Of a DNA stretch of 64,000 nucleotides, positions 1 through 9,883 are shown piece after piece. This DNA is from Leptospira brenneri (GTDB lineage: Bacteria > Spirochaetota > Leptospiria > Leptospirales > Leptospiraceae): NCBI RefSeq assembly GCF_002812125.1, contig NZ_NPDQ01000002.1, positions 62,001-126,000 on the forward strand, read 5' to 3'. Below the pieces are notes generated by a model. The model was not told where the DNA came from. It did not search any database and saw only the letters and a program-made list of their open reading frames with translations. The translations under genes and the position numbers were made by a program. Each line of letters opens with the position of its first letter. The stretch's first letter is position 1.

Positions 1-2
1 CT

Positions 3-50
3 CGGATTCACAATCTTCCGCGAGTCAAAGATAGACCTGAGGAAACATAA
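3..50 (+). CDS. 3' end of an upstream gene (possibly flbD)
   Basis: Only the last 15 codons of a reading frame are visible, ending in TAA three bases before the motA start. The tail is basic and short, ending in P-E-E-T. In spirochaetes flbD commonly precedes motA-motB-fliL, so this could be the FlbD C-terminus, but that rests on context alone. A second open frame runs from base 1 to a TAG at 61-63, overlapping motA, and cannot be excluded. Confidence 0.35.
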   Translation, partial: RIHNLPRVKDRPEET

Positions 51-53
51 GAA

Positions 54-836
54 ATGGATATAGCTACAGTCATTGGTTTGGCCCTGGGAGCGGGTTTGAT
101 GTTACTTGGGGTGGTTACGGGGGGTCTTGCTCTAACAGACCTTATCGATATTCCCTCGGTAATGATTACATTTGGTGGTGCCGCCGCCGCTACGATCATT
201 TCCTTTCCTTGGACTTCCACCATTGGAGTGGGGGCTGTCACCAAGAAGGCCTTTCAAAATCCTCCCTCAGATTTACCTGGTCTCATTACGACACTTGTTA
301 GTTTTTCTGAAAAAGCAAGACGGGAAGGTCTTCTTGCCTTAGAAGATGATATCAACGAACTTCCTGAGGAATTTTTAAAGAAGGGAATCCAACTCGTTGT
401 GGATGGAACCGATCCCGAACTGGTTCGTAATATTATGGAAACCGAAATTGGGAACACAGCCACAAGACATGCGTATGGCCGGTCTTGGTGGGATGCTTAC
501 GCTGGTTTTGCGCCAGGGTTCGGGATGCTTGGGACCCTTGTGGGTCTTGTGGGGATGTTAAAGAACTTAGGTGGTGGGGATGCCAGTGCGATTGGACAAG
601 GTATGGCGACAGCTCTTATTACCACATTATACGGATCACTGGCACAGAACTTATTTGCAGCACCAATTGTAAGAAAACTAACAAGACGATCGGAAGATGA
701 ACTTGTAGTCAAACAAGTGATGGTGGAAGGAACTTTATCGATTCAATCAGGGGACAACCCAAGGATTGTAAAAGAGAAATTAGCGAGTTTCTTAACTCCT
801 GCAGAAAGAACTGCATTGAAAGACGACGGAGATTAA
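54..836 (+). CDS. motA: Flagellar motor stator protein MotA
   Basis: MotA is the inner-membrane stator subunit that couples ion flow to flagellar rotation. The 260 residues show four hydrophobic segments, two at the N-terminus (about 1-50) and two in the middle (about 150-205), separated by a large cytoplasmic loop. That loop holds the charged stretch R-R-E-G-L-L-A-L-E, with R90 and E97 at the positions of E. coli R90 and E98, which contact FliG. A proline-rich APGFGMLGT segment opens TM3, as expected for the family. The start is preceded by GAGG. Ten bases separate it from motB, and motB and fliL follow as one unit. Confidence 0.97.
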   Translation: MDIATVIGLALGAGLMLLGVVTGGLALTDLIDIPSVMITFGGAAAATIISFPWTSTIGVGAVTKKAFQNPPSDLPGLITTLVSFSEKARREGLLALEDDINELPEEFLKKGIQLVVDGTDPELVRNIMETEIGNTATRHAYGRSWWDAYAGFAPGFGMLGTLVGLVGMLKNLGGGDASAIGQGMATALITTLYGSLAQNLFAAPIVRKLTRRSEDELVVKQVMVEGTLSIQSGDNPRIVKEKLASFLTPAERTALKDDGD

Positions 837-845
837 TTTTTAGTT

Positions 846-1676
846 ATGGCTAAAAAAGATAAATGTCCTGAGTGCATCCAAAAAGTTCCCGAGTTCATGG
901 CAACTTACGGGGACATGGTGACACTTCTCCTTTGTTTCTTTATCCTTTTGTATACAACGGGTAAAACAGATGCAAAAGAAATGCAGATCATTTTATCTGC
1001 ATTTAAATCCACTACAGGATTTTTCACCGGGGGACAAACTCTTTCCAAAGGATCTTTGGAAGAGATGGGAATGCAAATTGAATCTTTGCCGTCTCAAGTA
1101 GTGGGAAGAAACCTTTCTAAGTCCAAAAAAGATGCCCAAGAAGTTTTTAAACCAGAAGTGGAAGCAGGCAAAGTTCGTATTTCTGAAAACGAAAGAGGAC
1201 TTGTGATTTCTCTTGTAGGTGCTGATTATTTTTATCCGGGTTCAGCAATTCTAACACCAGCGATTCGAGAGACTTTACGAAAAGCTGCAGGACTCATCAA
1301 AGGACTCGAACGTTTTGTTCGGGTGGAAGGACATAGTGATGATGATGCCGTTAATCCGGTGAACCGCCCTGGAAGAGAAGAAAGAGAATATATTAATAAC
1401 TGGGATTTGGCGGGAGCAAGGGCAGTGAACGCGACCGTTTTTATGATCAATTCAGAAGAAATTGAACCAAGTTGGTTCCAAGCGGTAAGCTTTGGATCCT
1501 ACAGACCTCTTGTATTGGAAAATGAAGGAACACCGGAAGCCAAAGCTTTCAACCGTCGTGTGGATATCATCATTTTAACCGAGAAGTCTACCAAACGTGC
1601 ACCAGGAGAAAGTAAATACGGTCTACCTGACACTCGTTTGCCGAACACTGAAACAAATGTAGAAGGAGAATTTTAA
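846..1676 (+). CDS. motB: Flagellar motor stator protein MotB
   Basis: MotB anchors the stator to peptidoglycan and carries the ion-conducting aspartate. The 276-residue protein has a short cytoplasmic N-terminus, a single TM helix at about 22-38 containing D23 in the T-Y-G-D-M-V motif, and a periplasmic OmpA-like peptidoglycan-binding domain at about 120-260 (VRVEGHSDDD and FNRRVDI motifs). A charged C-terminal tail follows. The gene lies between motA and fliL with very short spacing, so the three are almost certainly cotranscribed. Confidence 0.97.
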   Translation: MAKKDKCPECIQKVPEFMATYGDMVTLLLCFFILLYTTGKTDAKEMQIILSAFKSTTGFFTGGQTLSKGSLEEMGMQIESLPSQVVGRNLSKSKKDAQEVFKPEVEAGKVRISENERGLVISLVGADYFYPGSAILTPAIRETLRKAAGLIKGLERFVRVEGHSDDDAVNPVNRPGREEREYINNWDLAGARAVNATVFMINSEEIEPSWFQAVSFGSYRPLVLENEGTPEAKAFNRRVDIIILTEKSTKRAPGESKYGLPDTRLPNTETNVEGEF

Positions 1677-1677
1677 C

Positions 1678-2205
1678 ATGGGTGACCGTGAAGTAGATGA
1701 AGAAGAAGGTGGGTTAGCCGAAGGTAGTTCCGCCTCTGCAGGGATGTCCCCCATTGTAAAATGGTTATTGTACATTGCTGCGGCCATTTTTGGAATTATC
1801 ATTGTAACCGTTATATCAATGTTTGTTGCTCAAAAGACAGCAACAAGTGTGTTTAAACAACAAAAGAATATATCTCTTGTGAAAGCTCCCCCTCCTTTGG
1901 AAGTTTACACATTTCAAGAAGAATTTAGAGTGAATACTTCTGATGTTGGAGAATCACACTTTGTTAAGTTGAAGATGTCTCTTGGATTTGAATCTGGACA
2001 ACCTGCACTTTCTGCGGAACTTGCGGCTCGTGTGGCTCAAATGCAAAACATCATCAACTTAGTCATTGCACGAAAAACAAAAGACGATTTAAAATCCATT
2101 ACCAACCAATTGGATTTACGTGAGGAAATCAAAGCCCACTTAAATCACATTTTGACCAATGGAAAAATCAAAGAGGTTTACTTTACCGAGTTCTTGGTAA
2201 ACTAG
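1678..2205 (+). CDS. fliL: Flagellar basal body-associated protein FliL
   Basis: FliL sits in the inner membrane around the stator and supports motor torque. The 175 residues have an acidic N-terminal cytoplasmic tail, one TM helix at about 27-50, and a periplasmic stomatin-like FliL domain. The C-terminal sequence EVYFTEFLVN is typical of the family. It starts one base after motB stops. kdsB begins four bases after its stop, so the motor operon continues directly into an LPS gene. Confidence 0.93.
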   Translation: MGDREVDEEEGGLAEGSSASAGMSPIVKWLLYIAAAIFGIIIVTVISMFVAQKTATSVFKQQKNISLVKAPPPLEVYTFQEEFRVNTSDVGESHFVKLKMSLGFESGQPALSAELAARVAQMQNIINLVIARKTKDDLKSITNQLDLREEIKAHLNHILTNGKIKEVYFTEFLVN

Positions 2206-2209
2206 GACT

Positions 2210-2950
2210 ATGTCCGACCAAATCCTTGGTGTGATCCCCGCGAGGTTCGCGAGCACAAGATTCCCTGGAAAACCACTGGCCCTCATTGGCACAAAACCAA
2301 TGATCCAGTGGACCTACCACCACGCTTCTCTTTCCAAGTCTATCCACCGTTTGGTGGTCGCAACTGATGACCAAAGAATTCATGATGTTGTTTTGGGTTT
2401 TGGTGGAGAGTCCATACTCACAAGTCCCGACCATCCTACCGGTACCGACAGGATCATTGAAGTTGCAGAAAAATACCCAGGTTATGGAATCATTCTCAAT
2501 GTCCAAGGAGATGAACCAGGAATGGAGACTTCTCTTATCGATGGAGTTCTTGGTTTAAAAACCAAATATAGAGATTGGGACATGACCACAGCAGCAGTTC
2601 CTTTTACTAGTTCCGAAGATCCAAAAGACCCTAACAAAGTAAAGGTGGTCTTTGATAGGGTTGGACGTGCGAATTATTTTTCTCGTTCTCCGATTCCCGC
2701 TTCTTTTAAAGCGGATGCTAAGTATCATCGCCATTTAGGGATTTATGCTTATGAAAGAGATTTTTTAATGAATTACAACCACTTGCCGGCTTCTGATTGG
2801 GAAACAGTAGAATCTTTAGAACAACTTCGTGCTTTGCAGAATGGATCTACCATCGGAGTTTATCTTTCTGACAAAGCAAACTTAGGTGTGGATTCACCGG
2901 CGGATTTAGAAATTGTGATCAATGAATTCAAACAAAAGGGTTTAATTTAA
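2210..2950 (+). CDS. kdsB: 3-deoxy-manno-octulosonate cytidylyltransferase (CMP-KDO synthetase)
   Basis: KdsB activates KDO with CTP in the cytoplasm to give CMP-KDO for the LPS inner core. The 246-residue length fits the family. The N-terminal nucleotide-binding motif is present (residues 9-21, PARFASTRFPGKP), as is the NVQGDEP metal and substrate motif near residue 98. The SRSPIP segment and the HLGIYAYERDFL segment are also standard. The gene starts four bases after fliL and looks translationally linked to the motor genes. It ends six bases from the convergent AraC-type gene. Confidence 0.95.
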   Translation: MSDQILGVIPARFASTRFPGKPLALIGTKPMIQWTYHHASLSKSIHRLVVATDDQRIHDVVLGFGGESILTSPDHPTGTDRIIEVAEKYPGYGIILNVQGDEPGMETSLIDGVLGLKTKYRDWDMTTAAVPFTSSEDPKDPNKVKVVFDRVGRANYFSRSPIPASFKADAKYHRHLGIYAYERDFLMNYNHLPASDWETVESLEQLRALQNGSTIGVYLSDKANLGVDSPADLEIVINEFKQKGLI

Positions 2951-2956
2951 CGAAAA

Positions 2957-3856
2957 TTAATTTGCCGTTACCACCTGCGGTTGTGTTTGGTGTTTGGCGG
3001 GGGAGACACCAAAATATCTTTTGTATTCTCTGCTAAATTGGGAAGGACTTTCGTAACCTACTTGGTGTGCTGCCGTAATGGCATTTGCTCCTTCTGTTAA
3101 CATCAGAACCCTAGCTTTTTGTAACCTAATGATTTTTATGTATTGTAAGGGAGAGGTGTTTGTGACTGCTTTAAAACAAACATGAAAGTTCGAAACACTC
3201 ATTCCAATTTGCATCGCTAATTCATTGATATCCAAATTGTTTGTATATTCTTTATGAATTCGATTTAGAATTTGTGCTACTTGAAAGAATCTTCTGTTTC
3301 TATGGGCCAATGCTTGCAATGCTTCTCCGTTTTCTCCCGTTAAAACCCGATAAATAATTTCTCTGACTATGGGTTTTCCGAGTACACGGCGGTCTATTGG
3401 AGAAGTTAAGGTTTTCACCAAACGAAGAGAAGCATCTGATATTTCTTCCGTAACATTGGCTCCATAAATTCCTCTGGGTAAATTTTCTCCTGAATATTTT
3501 GCTTCATCAGCTAACAGTAGTATTTCTGCCACTTCTTGTGGATCTACATCAATTCCAAAACCAAGTATGGGTTTGTCCTTATCGGCCACTGCATCACATT
3601 CAAGAGGGATGGGTACTGAAAGAACTAGGTATTGTGTTGGATCATACTGAAAGGTATCATCTCCTAAAAAAACACGTTTGGATCCTTGGGCCATAAGGAT
3701 GATGCGTGGGTGGTAGGTGAGAGGAACTCTTACAAATGACTCGTTAATGCGAAACAAGTTCAGTCCAGGGATATCCGTGATGAGATTCCCTTCTTTTGGC
3801 AAAAGAGTTTCCAGGTGTTTGGCAATTTCTCTGTTGTTTTCTTCGATTCGTCCCAT
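2957..3856 (-). CDS. AraC-family transcriptional regulator
   Basis: The 299-residue protein has an N-terminal cupin-like ligand domain of the AraC_N type (about 15-170) and a C-terminal double helix-turn-helix (about 195-290). The HTH region includes the signature GYESPSQFSREYKRYFGVSP. The gene is divergent from the alcohol dehydrogenase, with about 200 bases between them. In this family that arrangement often means the regulator controls the neighbouring oxidoreductase, but this is inference from layout. Its ligand is unknown. Confidence 0.92.
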   Translation of the reverse strand: MGRIEENNREIAKHLETLLPKEGNLITDIPGLNLFRINESFVRVPLTYHPRIILMAQGSKRVFLGDDTFQYDPTQYLVLSVPIPLECDAVADKDKPILGFGIDVDPQEVAEILLLADEAKYSGENLPRGIYGANVTEEISDASLRLVKTLTSPIDRRVLGKPIVREIIYRVLTGENGEALQALAHRNRRFFQVAQILNRIHKEYTNNLDINELAMQIGMSVSNFHVCFKAVTNTSPLQYIKIIRLQKARVLMLTEGANAITAAHQVGYESPSQFSREYKRYFGVSPAKHQTQPQVVTAN

Positions 3857-3942
3857 ACTAAAAAAGACGAATCAAAAAGAGCAAAAGACAACAATAATTT
3901 TTAGGAGCTATAGAATTAGGCAATAAAATAGAGTTCTGTGTA

Positions 3943-3971
3943 TTGTTTTTCGTTTTTTCCAATAGTATTAT
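3943..3971 (+). promoter_or_regulatory. Candidate sigma-70 promoter of the alcohol dehydrogenase
   Basis: TTGTTT at 3943-3948 and TATTAT at 3966-3971 are separated by 17 bases in the AT-rich region between the divergent araC-type and adh genes. The -10 matches five of six consensus bases and the -35 matches three. An AraC-type activator would help such a weak -35. Confidence 0.4.
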
Positions 3972-4060
3972 GTAATCATCCCTTGGTCCCTTTTTGCCTC
4001 GTTTCCGAAAGGATCCGGCAATCGATGGGAACTAAGGAGGGAGAAGATAAGGAAAATCAA

Positions 4061-5110
4061 ATGATTCAAGCAAAAGGTATGGCTGCATTAAAAGCAAAAG
4101 AGGCTCTTGTCCCTTACAGTTTCGAAAGAAGAAATCCAAAAGACTATGATGTTGTCATTGATATCAAATACTCTGGGATTTGCCACTCAGACATCCACAT
4201 GACAAGAGATGAATGGGGAGAAAATTCTAATTTCCCTATGGTGCCTGGACATGAAATTGCCGGCGTTGTTCGAACTGTTGGTTCCAAAGTCACCAAATAC
4301 AAAGTAGGTGATCATGTTGGTGTTGGTTGTATGGTGGATTCATGCAGGGAATGTGAACATTGCAAAGCAGAATTGGAACAGTATTGTATTCCTGGAAATA
4401 CTTTGACATACGGTGGTAAGGAAAGAGACGGATCAGCTGTCACCCAAGGCGGTTATTCAGATGTGATTGTTGTGAATGAAGATTTTGTTTTGCGAATTCC
4501 AGATAGTTTGCCATTAGATAAAGCAGCACCACTTTTATGTGCAGGAATTACCACCTATTCACCATTAGTACATTGGAATGTGGGACCGGGAAAAAAAGTT
4601 GCTGTGATGGGACTTGGTGGTCTTGGTCATATGGCTGTTAAACTTGCCAAGGCTATGGGTGCAGAAGTTACTGTGCTTAGCCAATCAGCGAACAAAAAAG
4701 ACGATGCAAATCAACTTGGTGCCGATCATTTTTTAAATACACAATCTAAAGATGTATTTCAGAAAAATGCTTTGCAGTTTGATTTAATCATCAATACAGT
4801 TTCCTCTGCCGATTTGAATATGGCTGCGTATTTTGGCCTTTTGAAATTAGATGGAACTTTAGTGTCTGTTGGTGCGCCAGAAAAACCACTGAGTGTCCAT
4901 CCATTTCCACTCATTTTGATGAGGAGAAATTTTGCAGGGTCTGCCATCGGTTCGATCAAAGAAACTCAAGAGATGTTGGATTTTTGTGGAAAACACAATA
5001 TCACTCCAGAGATTGAACTCATAGAGCCAAACCAAGTCAATGATGCGTATGCAAGAGTTTTGAAAAGTGATGTTCGTTACCGGTTTGTGATTGATATGGG
5101 AAAAATCTAA
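4061..5110 (+). CDS. Zinc-dependent alcohol dehydrogenase (YahK/cinnamyl-alcohol type)
   Basis: This is a medium-chain NAD(P)-dependent alcohol/aldehyde oxidoreductase. Catalytic-zinc ligands are visible in GICHSDIH and GHEIAG. The structural-zinc four-cysteine cluster (C-x2-C-x2-C-x7-C) follows in the next segment, and the cofactor motif is [18 protein letters not shown] chose the ATG at 4061, giving 349 residues, because it has TAAGGA seven bases upstream and starts at the family's usual N-terminus. Earlier in-frame starts at 3938 and 4025 would add non-conserved residues. The upstream AraC-type gene is the likely regulator. Confidence 0.9.
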   Translation: MIQAKGMAALKAKEALVPYSFERRNPKDYDVVIDIKYSGICHSDIHMTRDEWGENSNFPMVPGHEIAGVVRTVGSKVTKYKVGDHVGVGCMVDSCRECEHCKAELEQYCIPGNTLTYGGKERDGSAVTQGGYSDVIVVNEDFVLRIPDSLPLDKAAPLLCAGITTYSPLVHWNVGPGKKVAVMGLGGLGHMAVKLAKAMGAEVTVLSQSANKKDDANQLGADHFLNTQSKDVFQKNALQFDLIINTVSSADLNMAAYFGLLKLDGTLVSVGAPEKPLSVHPFPLILMRRNFAGSAIGSIKETQEMLDFCGKHNITPEIELIEPNQVNDAYARVLKSDVRYRFVIDMGKI

Positions 5111-5134
5111 TTTTACATCACTTGGTGATAATAG

Positions 5135-5170
5135 AAGAGCCGGTAATTTCTTACCGGCTCTTTCTCTTTA
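5135..5170 (+). terminator. Rho-independent terminator after the alcohol dehydrogenase
   Basis: A perfect 12-bp stem (AAGAGCCGGTAA at 5135-5146 with its complement at 5151-5162) closes a four-base loop and is followed by a T-rich stretch. It sits about 25 bases after the adh stop. Confidence 0.85.
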
Positions 5171-5253
5171 GAATGGAAATTCTAATCATCTTTGAAATTT
5201 TATTTCGAATTCATTTAAAACAATTTGATTCCAAGTTCTTCTAAATCAATTGA

Positions 5254-6954
5254 TTAAACTTCGCGTTCGTTATTTCTCATCCCTCGAGAAATATACTCAT
5301 ACAAAAATTCTCCCGTAATGACTCCAGGGACGATGACTTTTTGAGCTCCATCGGCGACTAATTTTTTTGCTTCTCCTGGTTCGTCACCAGTCAGAATGAT
5401 TTTTGCGTTCGGTGCTAGTTTGCTAAGTGTTGAAAGTAAACGGTTGTTATTGGTTCCTTTGAGAAAGGAATCTGAGATGGTACAAATGACCATAGAAGCA
5501 TCGTGGAGGCCGATATGTGATAAGGAATCTGGATGGGCAAGGTCAGCATAAGCCCACTGGAATCCTTTGTTTGTGAGTTCTTCCTTAAAGGCTGGATTGT
5601 AATCGGCTATGATGATCCGTTTGATGAGAGAAGGCGATAAGTCCTCCAAATATTCGACAAAGGCACGTGCAATCCGGAAGTATCCGAGAACAATGATGTC
5701 TCTTACCATTCCATCGCCATGTCCCCCATGGCCTGACTTGTCATCTTTCCCTGATTCCTCTGTTTGGTCAGAGATTCCAAATCTAGCAAGTAGTCTTTCT
5801 AATACAGCGGCAATGTTATGATTAAACATAATAATATATGTAGATAGAACTGATGCAATGATCGTAGAAGTAAGAATCACTGCTTGTAGTTTGGGTGTGA
5901 TATGTTCGAATCCAGCACCTAATGCTAATATTACGAGAGAGAATTCTGAAATCTGAGCTAAATTCAGTGCAGTCAGAAATCCATTTCGAACCCCTTTGTT
6001 TAGTTTGATAATGACCGGAGCAATGGTAATCATCCTGACAAATAACATAAGGGCAATGATGGCTGTTGATAGTCCAATGACTTCTAAACTAGGAAGAGGA
6101 ACCTTTAGACCTAAAGCCACAAAGAATAAAGTCACAAAGAAGTCTCGAATTCCAATGAGTTTGGAGATGACATCCGCCCCATAAGGGAAAGCCGCTATAC
6201 TCATACCGGCAACGAGGGCACCCATTTCTTTGGAAAGTCCAGCTTCTCCTGCAATCCCGCAGACAAAGAAACACCACATAATCGATGTTAAAAGAATTAA
6301 TTCCGGGCTACTCGCACAGGCTTTGTATAACCTAGCTAAAACATAACGACTGACACTAAAACTAAATGCGATGAGTAAAACAATGATTCCAACGGAAGTT
6401 AGAATTTTTAAGATTTCTGGATTGTTTAGGTTGGGTTGTACCCCCATAAACAAAATGGCCCAGATGTCTTGGAATACCAAAACCCCCACAGTTAGTTTTC
6501 CTGAGAGAGTGTTGATCTCCACTTTGTCCTGTAAGAGTTTAACAACGATTAATGTTGAGCTAAGTGAGAGGGCAACCGCAATGTAAAGAAGGTCAAATTT
6601 TTCTGAACCGATGGAAAGTCCTAAAAAAGGGAACACGGAATAAACAAAAGCAACGGAAAGAGTGAATTGCAAAATCCCGAGGGTAAACATTGCCTTACCC
6701 ATTTTGGCAAGTTCGGCCAAGTTGATTTCTAAACCAATGATGAATAAGAGTAGGATGAGTCCGATTTCGGATATGAGTTCAATACTGGCTTCGTTGGTTA
6801 CGTATCCAAATCCCATTTCCTTACCGAGTAGGGCCCCACCGATGATATAACCCAAAATTAACGGCTGTTTGAGGACTCTGGCAATGTGACTTAAGACTGT
6901 TGCAAAAATAATACTAAGACCGATGTCTTGTAATAGTGACTCTTCCCCGTGCAT
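5254..6954 (-). CDS. CPA2-type cation/proton antiporter with RCK-like C-terminal domain
   Basis: This is a KefB/Na+-H+ exchanger-type membrane antiporter. About 12 hydrophobic segments span residues 5-385, with the conserved LLLFIIGLEIN near the start. A cytoplasmic TrkA-N/RCK-like domain lies at about 415-555. The glycine-rich turn that binds NAD in RCK domains, normally GxGxxG, reads G-Y-F-R-I-A near residue 421, so nucleotide binding may be altered. A histidine- and glycine-rich linker (GHGGHGDG) precedes it. The gene lies 77 bases downstream of the TolC-type gene on the same strand and could be read with the export locus. The transported ion is not predictable. Confidence 0.9.
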   Translation of the reverse strand: MHGEESLLQDIGLSIIFATVLSHIARVLKQPLILGYIIGGALLGKEMGFGYVTNEASIELISEIGLILLLFIIGLEINLAELAKMGKAMFTLGILQFTLSVAFVYSVFPFLGLSIGSEKFDLLYIAVALSLSSTLIVVKLLQDKVEINTLSGKLTVGVLVFQDIWAILFMGVQPNLNNPEILKILTSVGIIVLLIAFSFSVSRYVLARLYKACASSPELILLTSIMWCFFVCGIAGEAGLSKEMGALVAGMSIAAFPYGADVISKLIGIRDFFVTLFFVALGLKVPLPSLEVIGLSTAIIALMLFVRMITIAPVIIKLNKGVRNGFLTALNLAQISEFSLVILALGAGFEHITPKLQAVILTSTIIASVLSTYIIMFNHNIAAVLERLLARFGISDQTEESGKDDKSGHGGHGDGMVRDIIVLGYFRIARAFVEYLEDLSPSLIKRIIIADYNPAFKEELTNKGFQWAYADLAHPDSLSHIGLHDASMVICTISDSFLKGTNNNRLLSTLSKLAPNAKIILTGDEPGEAKKLVADGAQKVIVPGVITGEFLYEYISRGMRNNEREV

Positions 6955-7031
6955 AGAAACCTTCTTTAGGAAGAAGTTTAGAAATTCATTGAGTAGTGAA
7001 AGTCGTTTTTTTTTCTGAAGCGTAAATCGGA

Positions 7032-8528
7032 CTAAGGGAAGGGTGAAATTTGTAGAATGGCCGCGGTGGATGCTTGGAAATGGGCTAGAGCTACATGGTG
7101 ATCGTACAATGCCTTAATTTCACGCACAGCTGCTTCTGCACTTGTCTGTTCTCGAATATTAACAAATAGAAGTGTAGAATCTCCCAGTGCAAACCGTTCT
7201 CTTTCCATCTCTTCTAACTTTCTGGCAAGTTCCACTTCATTTTGAGTAACTGTTACACGTTTTGCTGAGGCAATCACCTCTGAAATAGAATCTTGCACTT
7301 CCGTTTTGATTTTGTCTTTGGAGAATTGTAATTCTTGGTCAAGTTGGGCGATCTTTGCTTCAGCTGCACCAATGAGTCCTCTTGGCCTTTTGGTTTGGAT
7401 AGGAAGGTTGAGAATGAGAGAGGCTTCGAGTTCCGGTTTGGCTTTTGTGACGGATCCCGGTCCAAAGTCTTGGGAGCCTGCGACCACTAAATCCACTTGA
7501 GGTTTTAATGAATTGTAACCCATATCTTGGTCTACCCGGACTTTGTCCCTTTTGAATTCGAAGTCTTGCAGTTCCGGTCTAAACTTCCATGCTAGTTTGA
7601 TACTTTTTTCCAAATCCACTTTTTTATAATCGATGGGTTTGGGAAATCCGATGGGGAGCCTGCTCGTTGTCGGAAGGATTAAATTTCCATCCGGAGCTCG
7701 TAGGAATAAAGATAAGTCGATGGCGGCTTTTTGCATCTCTCTTTCTGCAGATACAAATTGAGACTCTCTTTGTAAAATGGCACGGTCATTTTCTGTTCCT
7801 TCCATTTTCGGAATATCACCTAACTTGATACGTTCGGTAATTTGATTTTGTCTGTTTTTAGCTATTGCTAACAAGTCTTTGTTGACCAAATATTCTTGTC
7901 CGCTAGCAACCCATTTCCAATAACGTTTGGTGGCTTCTTTAATGACTTCGATTTTTAATTTTTGAATGGAGAGCTCTGCGAGTCTTTTGTCGAGGTCGGC
8001 TTTTTTGATATCCGCTCTATTTTTATCAATCTCACGGTTACGCATTAGGGGAAAGATGGCACCGGCCCGAATTTCACCATGGTCATTGGTTTCTCTTTTT
8101 CCATCATAAACAGGAAAGGTTCCACGTCCGATTCTATAACCAGCAAAAAAGGAAGTTCCTCCAAGTGGTGTTGGTTTTTCAAACATGGCATCTGCTGCAT
8201 TGTTTGTATAATAACCCATTGGTTTTGTAGTTCCCATGGATTTAAATTGTAAGTCAAAAGCACCTTCAGCGGCTAGGTAGTTATATTCGGCTTCGGTTAA
8301 AAGTTTCTCAGCAGCAAGGACAAGTGGATAAGACTTTTCTACTGACTTAAGAAGTTCTTCTAGAGTTAGAACTCCCGGTTGTTGGTTGATATAATCTTGA
8401 GAATAAATATTAGGACCATGTAAGGACTCAAACGGATCACGTGTGGGATCTGCCTCCAGAACGAAGGTAAAAAACATCCCAAAAGGATAAAGTAATGCAA
8501 ACAGAGATTGATTCAATCTTTGGATCAT
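7032..8528 (-). CDS. TolC-family outer membrane efflux protein
   Basis: The 498-residue protein has an N-terminal signal-like hydrophobic stretch and then two repeats of the OEP helical fold (about 55-260 and 300-490). Long alanine/glutamate-rich helices, such as AAEAKIAQLDQELQFSKDKI, fit the periplasmic coiled-coil tunnel of TolC. It would form the outer-membrane channel of the export complex. Its ATG overlaps the HlyD-type stop codon in ATGA, so the two are translationally coupled. The cargo is unknown. Confidence 0.9.
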   Translation of the reverse strand: MIQRLNQSLFALLYPFGMFFTFVLEADPTRDPFESLHGPNIYSQDYINQQPGVLTLEELLKSVEKSYPLVLAAEKLLTEAEYNYLAAEGAFDLQFKSMGTTKPMGYYTNNAADAMFEKPTPLGGTSFFAGYRIGRGTFPVYDGKRETNDHGEIRAGAIFPLMRNREIDKNRADIKKADLDKRLAELSIQKLKIEVIKEATKRYWKWVASGQEYLVNKDLLAIAKNRQNQITERIKLGDIPKMEGTENDRAILQRESQFVSAEREMQKAAIDLSLFLRAPDGNLILPTTSRLPIGFPKPIDYKKVDLEKSIKLAWKFRPELQDFEFKRDKVRVDQDMGYNSLKPQVDLVVAGSQDFGPGSVTKAKPELEASLILNLPIQTKRPRGLIGAAEAKIAQLDQELQFSKDKIKTEVQDSISEVIASAKRVTVTQNEVELARKLEEMERERFALGDSTLLFVNIREQTSAEAAVREIKALYDHHVALAHFQASTAAILQISPFP

Positions 8529-9874
8529 TTGACCTTATCCCCACTACCAGTTTCATCTAACAATGATTTCATTTCTGGATCATCCATGGGTAGGTTCGGT
8601 GGAAAATCATTAAATCTTCTCCAGAGTTCGTAACCTACACTCACACGATTGAGAAAAATCCAACCTTTGGCACGAACCCCTTGTCTCAAATAACGGCTGG
8701 AAGGCCATTGTCTGTCCTCCCTATCAGGGATGACAAGTACTCTAAAGTTTCCAGAACCATTGTCTGTGATGTCTACTAACTTTACCGTTCCGCCAAAAGT
8801 ACCAACGGCAGTTTCTGGCCATCCACTGATTTGCAAAACAGGGTATCCTTGGAATTGTAACCGAACTTTTCTTCCTTCGCCAACTAACGGAATGTCGTTG
8901 CCTGAGATAAAAAGTTCGACAGCTTTGTCTTCGGCATCGGGAACAAGGATGGCCACACCATCTCCTTCCTTGACTTGTTGGGTGTCAGGATTTACCAAAA
9001 TCCGCATGATGGTTCCATCTCTGGGTGCAAATATCTCTTGGGTTTCCTGTCTAGATAACCTTGCTTCCAGTTTCGGTAGGTCTTCCAAAACACGAGCCAC
9101 TTCTGATTGAGCCGATGCTAAGGAAGCCCTTGCATCATTGATCGAGGCATCAGCATCTTGTGAAACCTTTCCGGTATCACTGCGAAGAGCTTTTTCTTCT
9201 TTGATGGCTGCATCGTACGTTGCTTTTGCACGATCCAGACCCGTTTCCGCATTCGTATGATCTAGTTCTGCAAGTTCCAAGGTTCGTTTGGAAGTTAAAC
9301 CTTTTTCCCATAATTGTTTTTGGCGGTCTAAATTGAGGTTGGCAGTTTTTAGAGCGGCTTTCGCAGCATCTACTGCTTGTTCGCTGGCACGCACGCGGTC
9401 TTTTGCCATCATCCTTCGTGAATCAGCTGCATCCACAGCACTTCCTCTCGAGGATCGTAAGCTGATGATCCTGGAACGGATATTGTCTTCTCTGGATCTT
9501 GCGGCTTCTAATCTTTGTAAAAGGGCATTTTTCTCTTCTCGAATCCTACTAATAAAGTTGGGATCGTTATCGGAAATATCAATGATAGGGTCTCCCTTTT
9601 TGACTCTGGTTCCCTCATGTACATGCCATTTGACAACGCGGCCGCTGATGGGAGATTCAATCACCTGTTGGCGATCCAGGGGAGCATAAGCCACAACCCT
9701 TCCAAATCCCATCGTTGTTTGTTGCCAAGGTACATAAAGAAGGATCAGAACACTCAAAAAGAAAATGATAGTAAGAAGGTAAGCAAGGCTCTGTGCAGGC
9801 AAAGCTGTTTGTACCAATCGAAACGATGGTAAATTCTTATGAAGTTTCCATTTTTGTGACGTATCAGATTTCAT
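8525..9874 (-). CDS. HlyD-type periplasmic adaptor (membrane fusion protein)
   Basis: The 449-residue protein has one N-terminal TM helix (about 30-50) and a lipoyl-like half-motif (ESPISGRVVKWHVHEGTRVKKGDPI). A long alanine-rich coiled-coil hairpin follows at about 105-280, then the second lipoyl half (IFAPRDGTIMRI) and a beta-barrel region. This is the usual build of adaptors that join an inner-membrane transporter to TolC. It lies nine bases after the ABC gene and overlaps the TolC-type gene by four bases. Its partners are therefore clear even though the substrate is not. Confidence 0.92.
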   Translation of the reverse strand: MKSDTSQKWKLHKNLPSFRLVQTALPAQSLAYLLTIIFFLSVLILLYVPWQQTTMGFGRVVAYAPLDRQQVIESPISGRVVKWHVHEGTRVKKGDPIIDISDNDPNFISRIREEKNALLQRLEAARSREDNIRSRIISLRSSRGSAVDAADSRRMMAKDRVRASEQAVDAAKAALKTANLNLDRQKQLWEKGLTSKRTLELAELDHTNAETGLDRAKATYDAAIKEEKALRSDTGKVSQDADASINDARASLASAQSEVARVLEDLPKLEARLSRQETQEIFAPRDGTIMRILVNPDTQQVKEGDGVAILVPDAEDKAVELFISGNDIPLVGEGRKVRLQFQGYPVLQISGWPETAVGTFGGTVKLVDITDNGSGNFRVLVIPDREDRQWPSSRYLRQGVRAKGWIFLNRVSVGYELWRRFNDFPPNLPMDDPEMKSLLDETGSGDKVK

Positions 9875-9883
9875 ATAATATCT

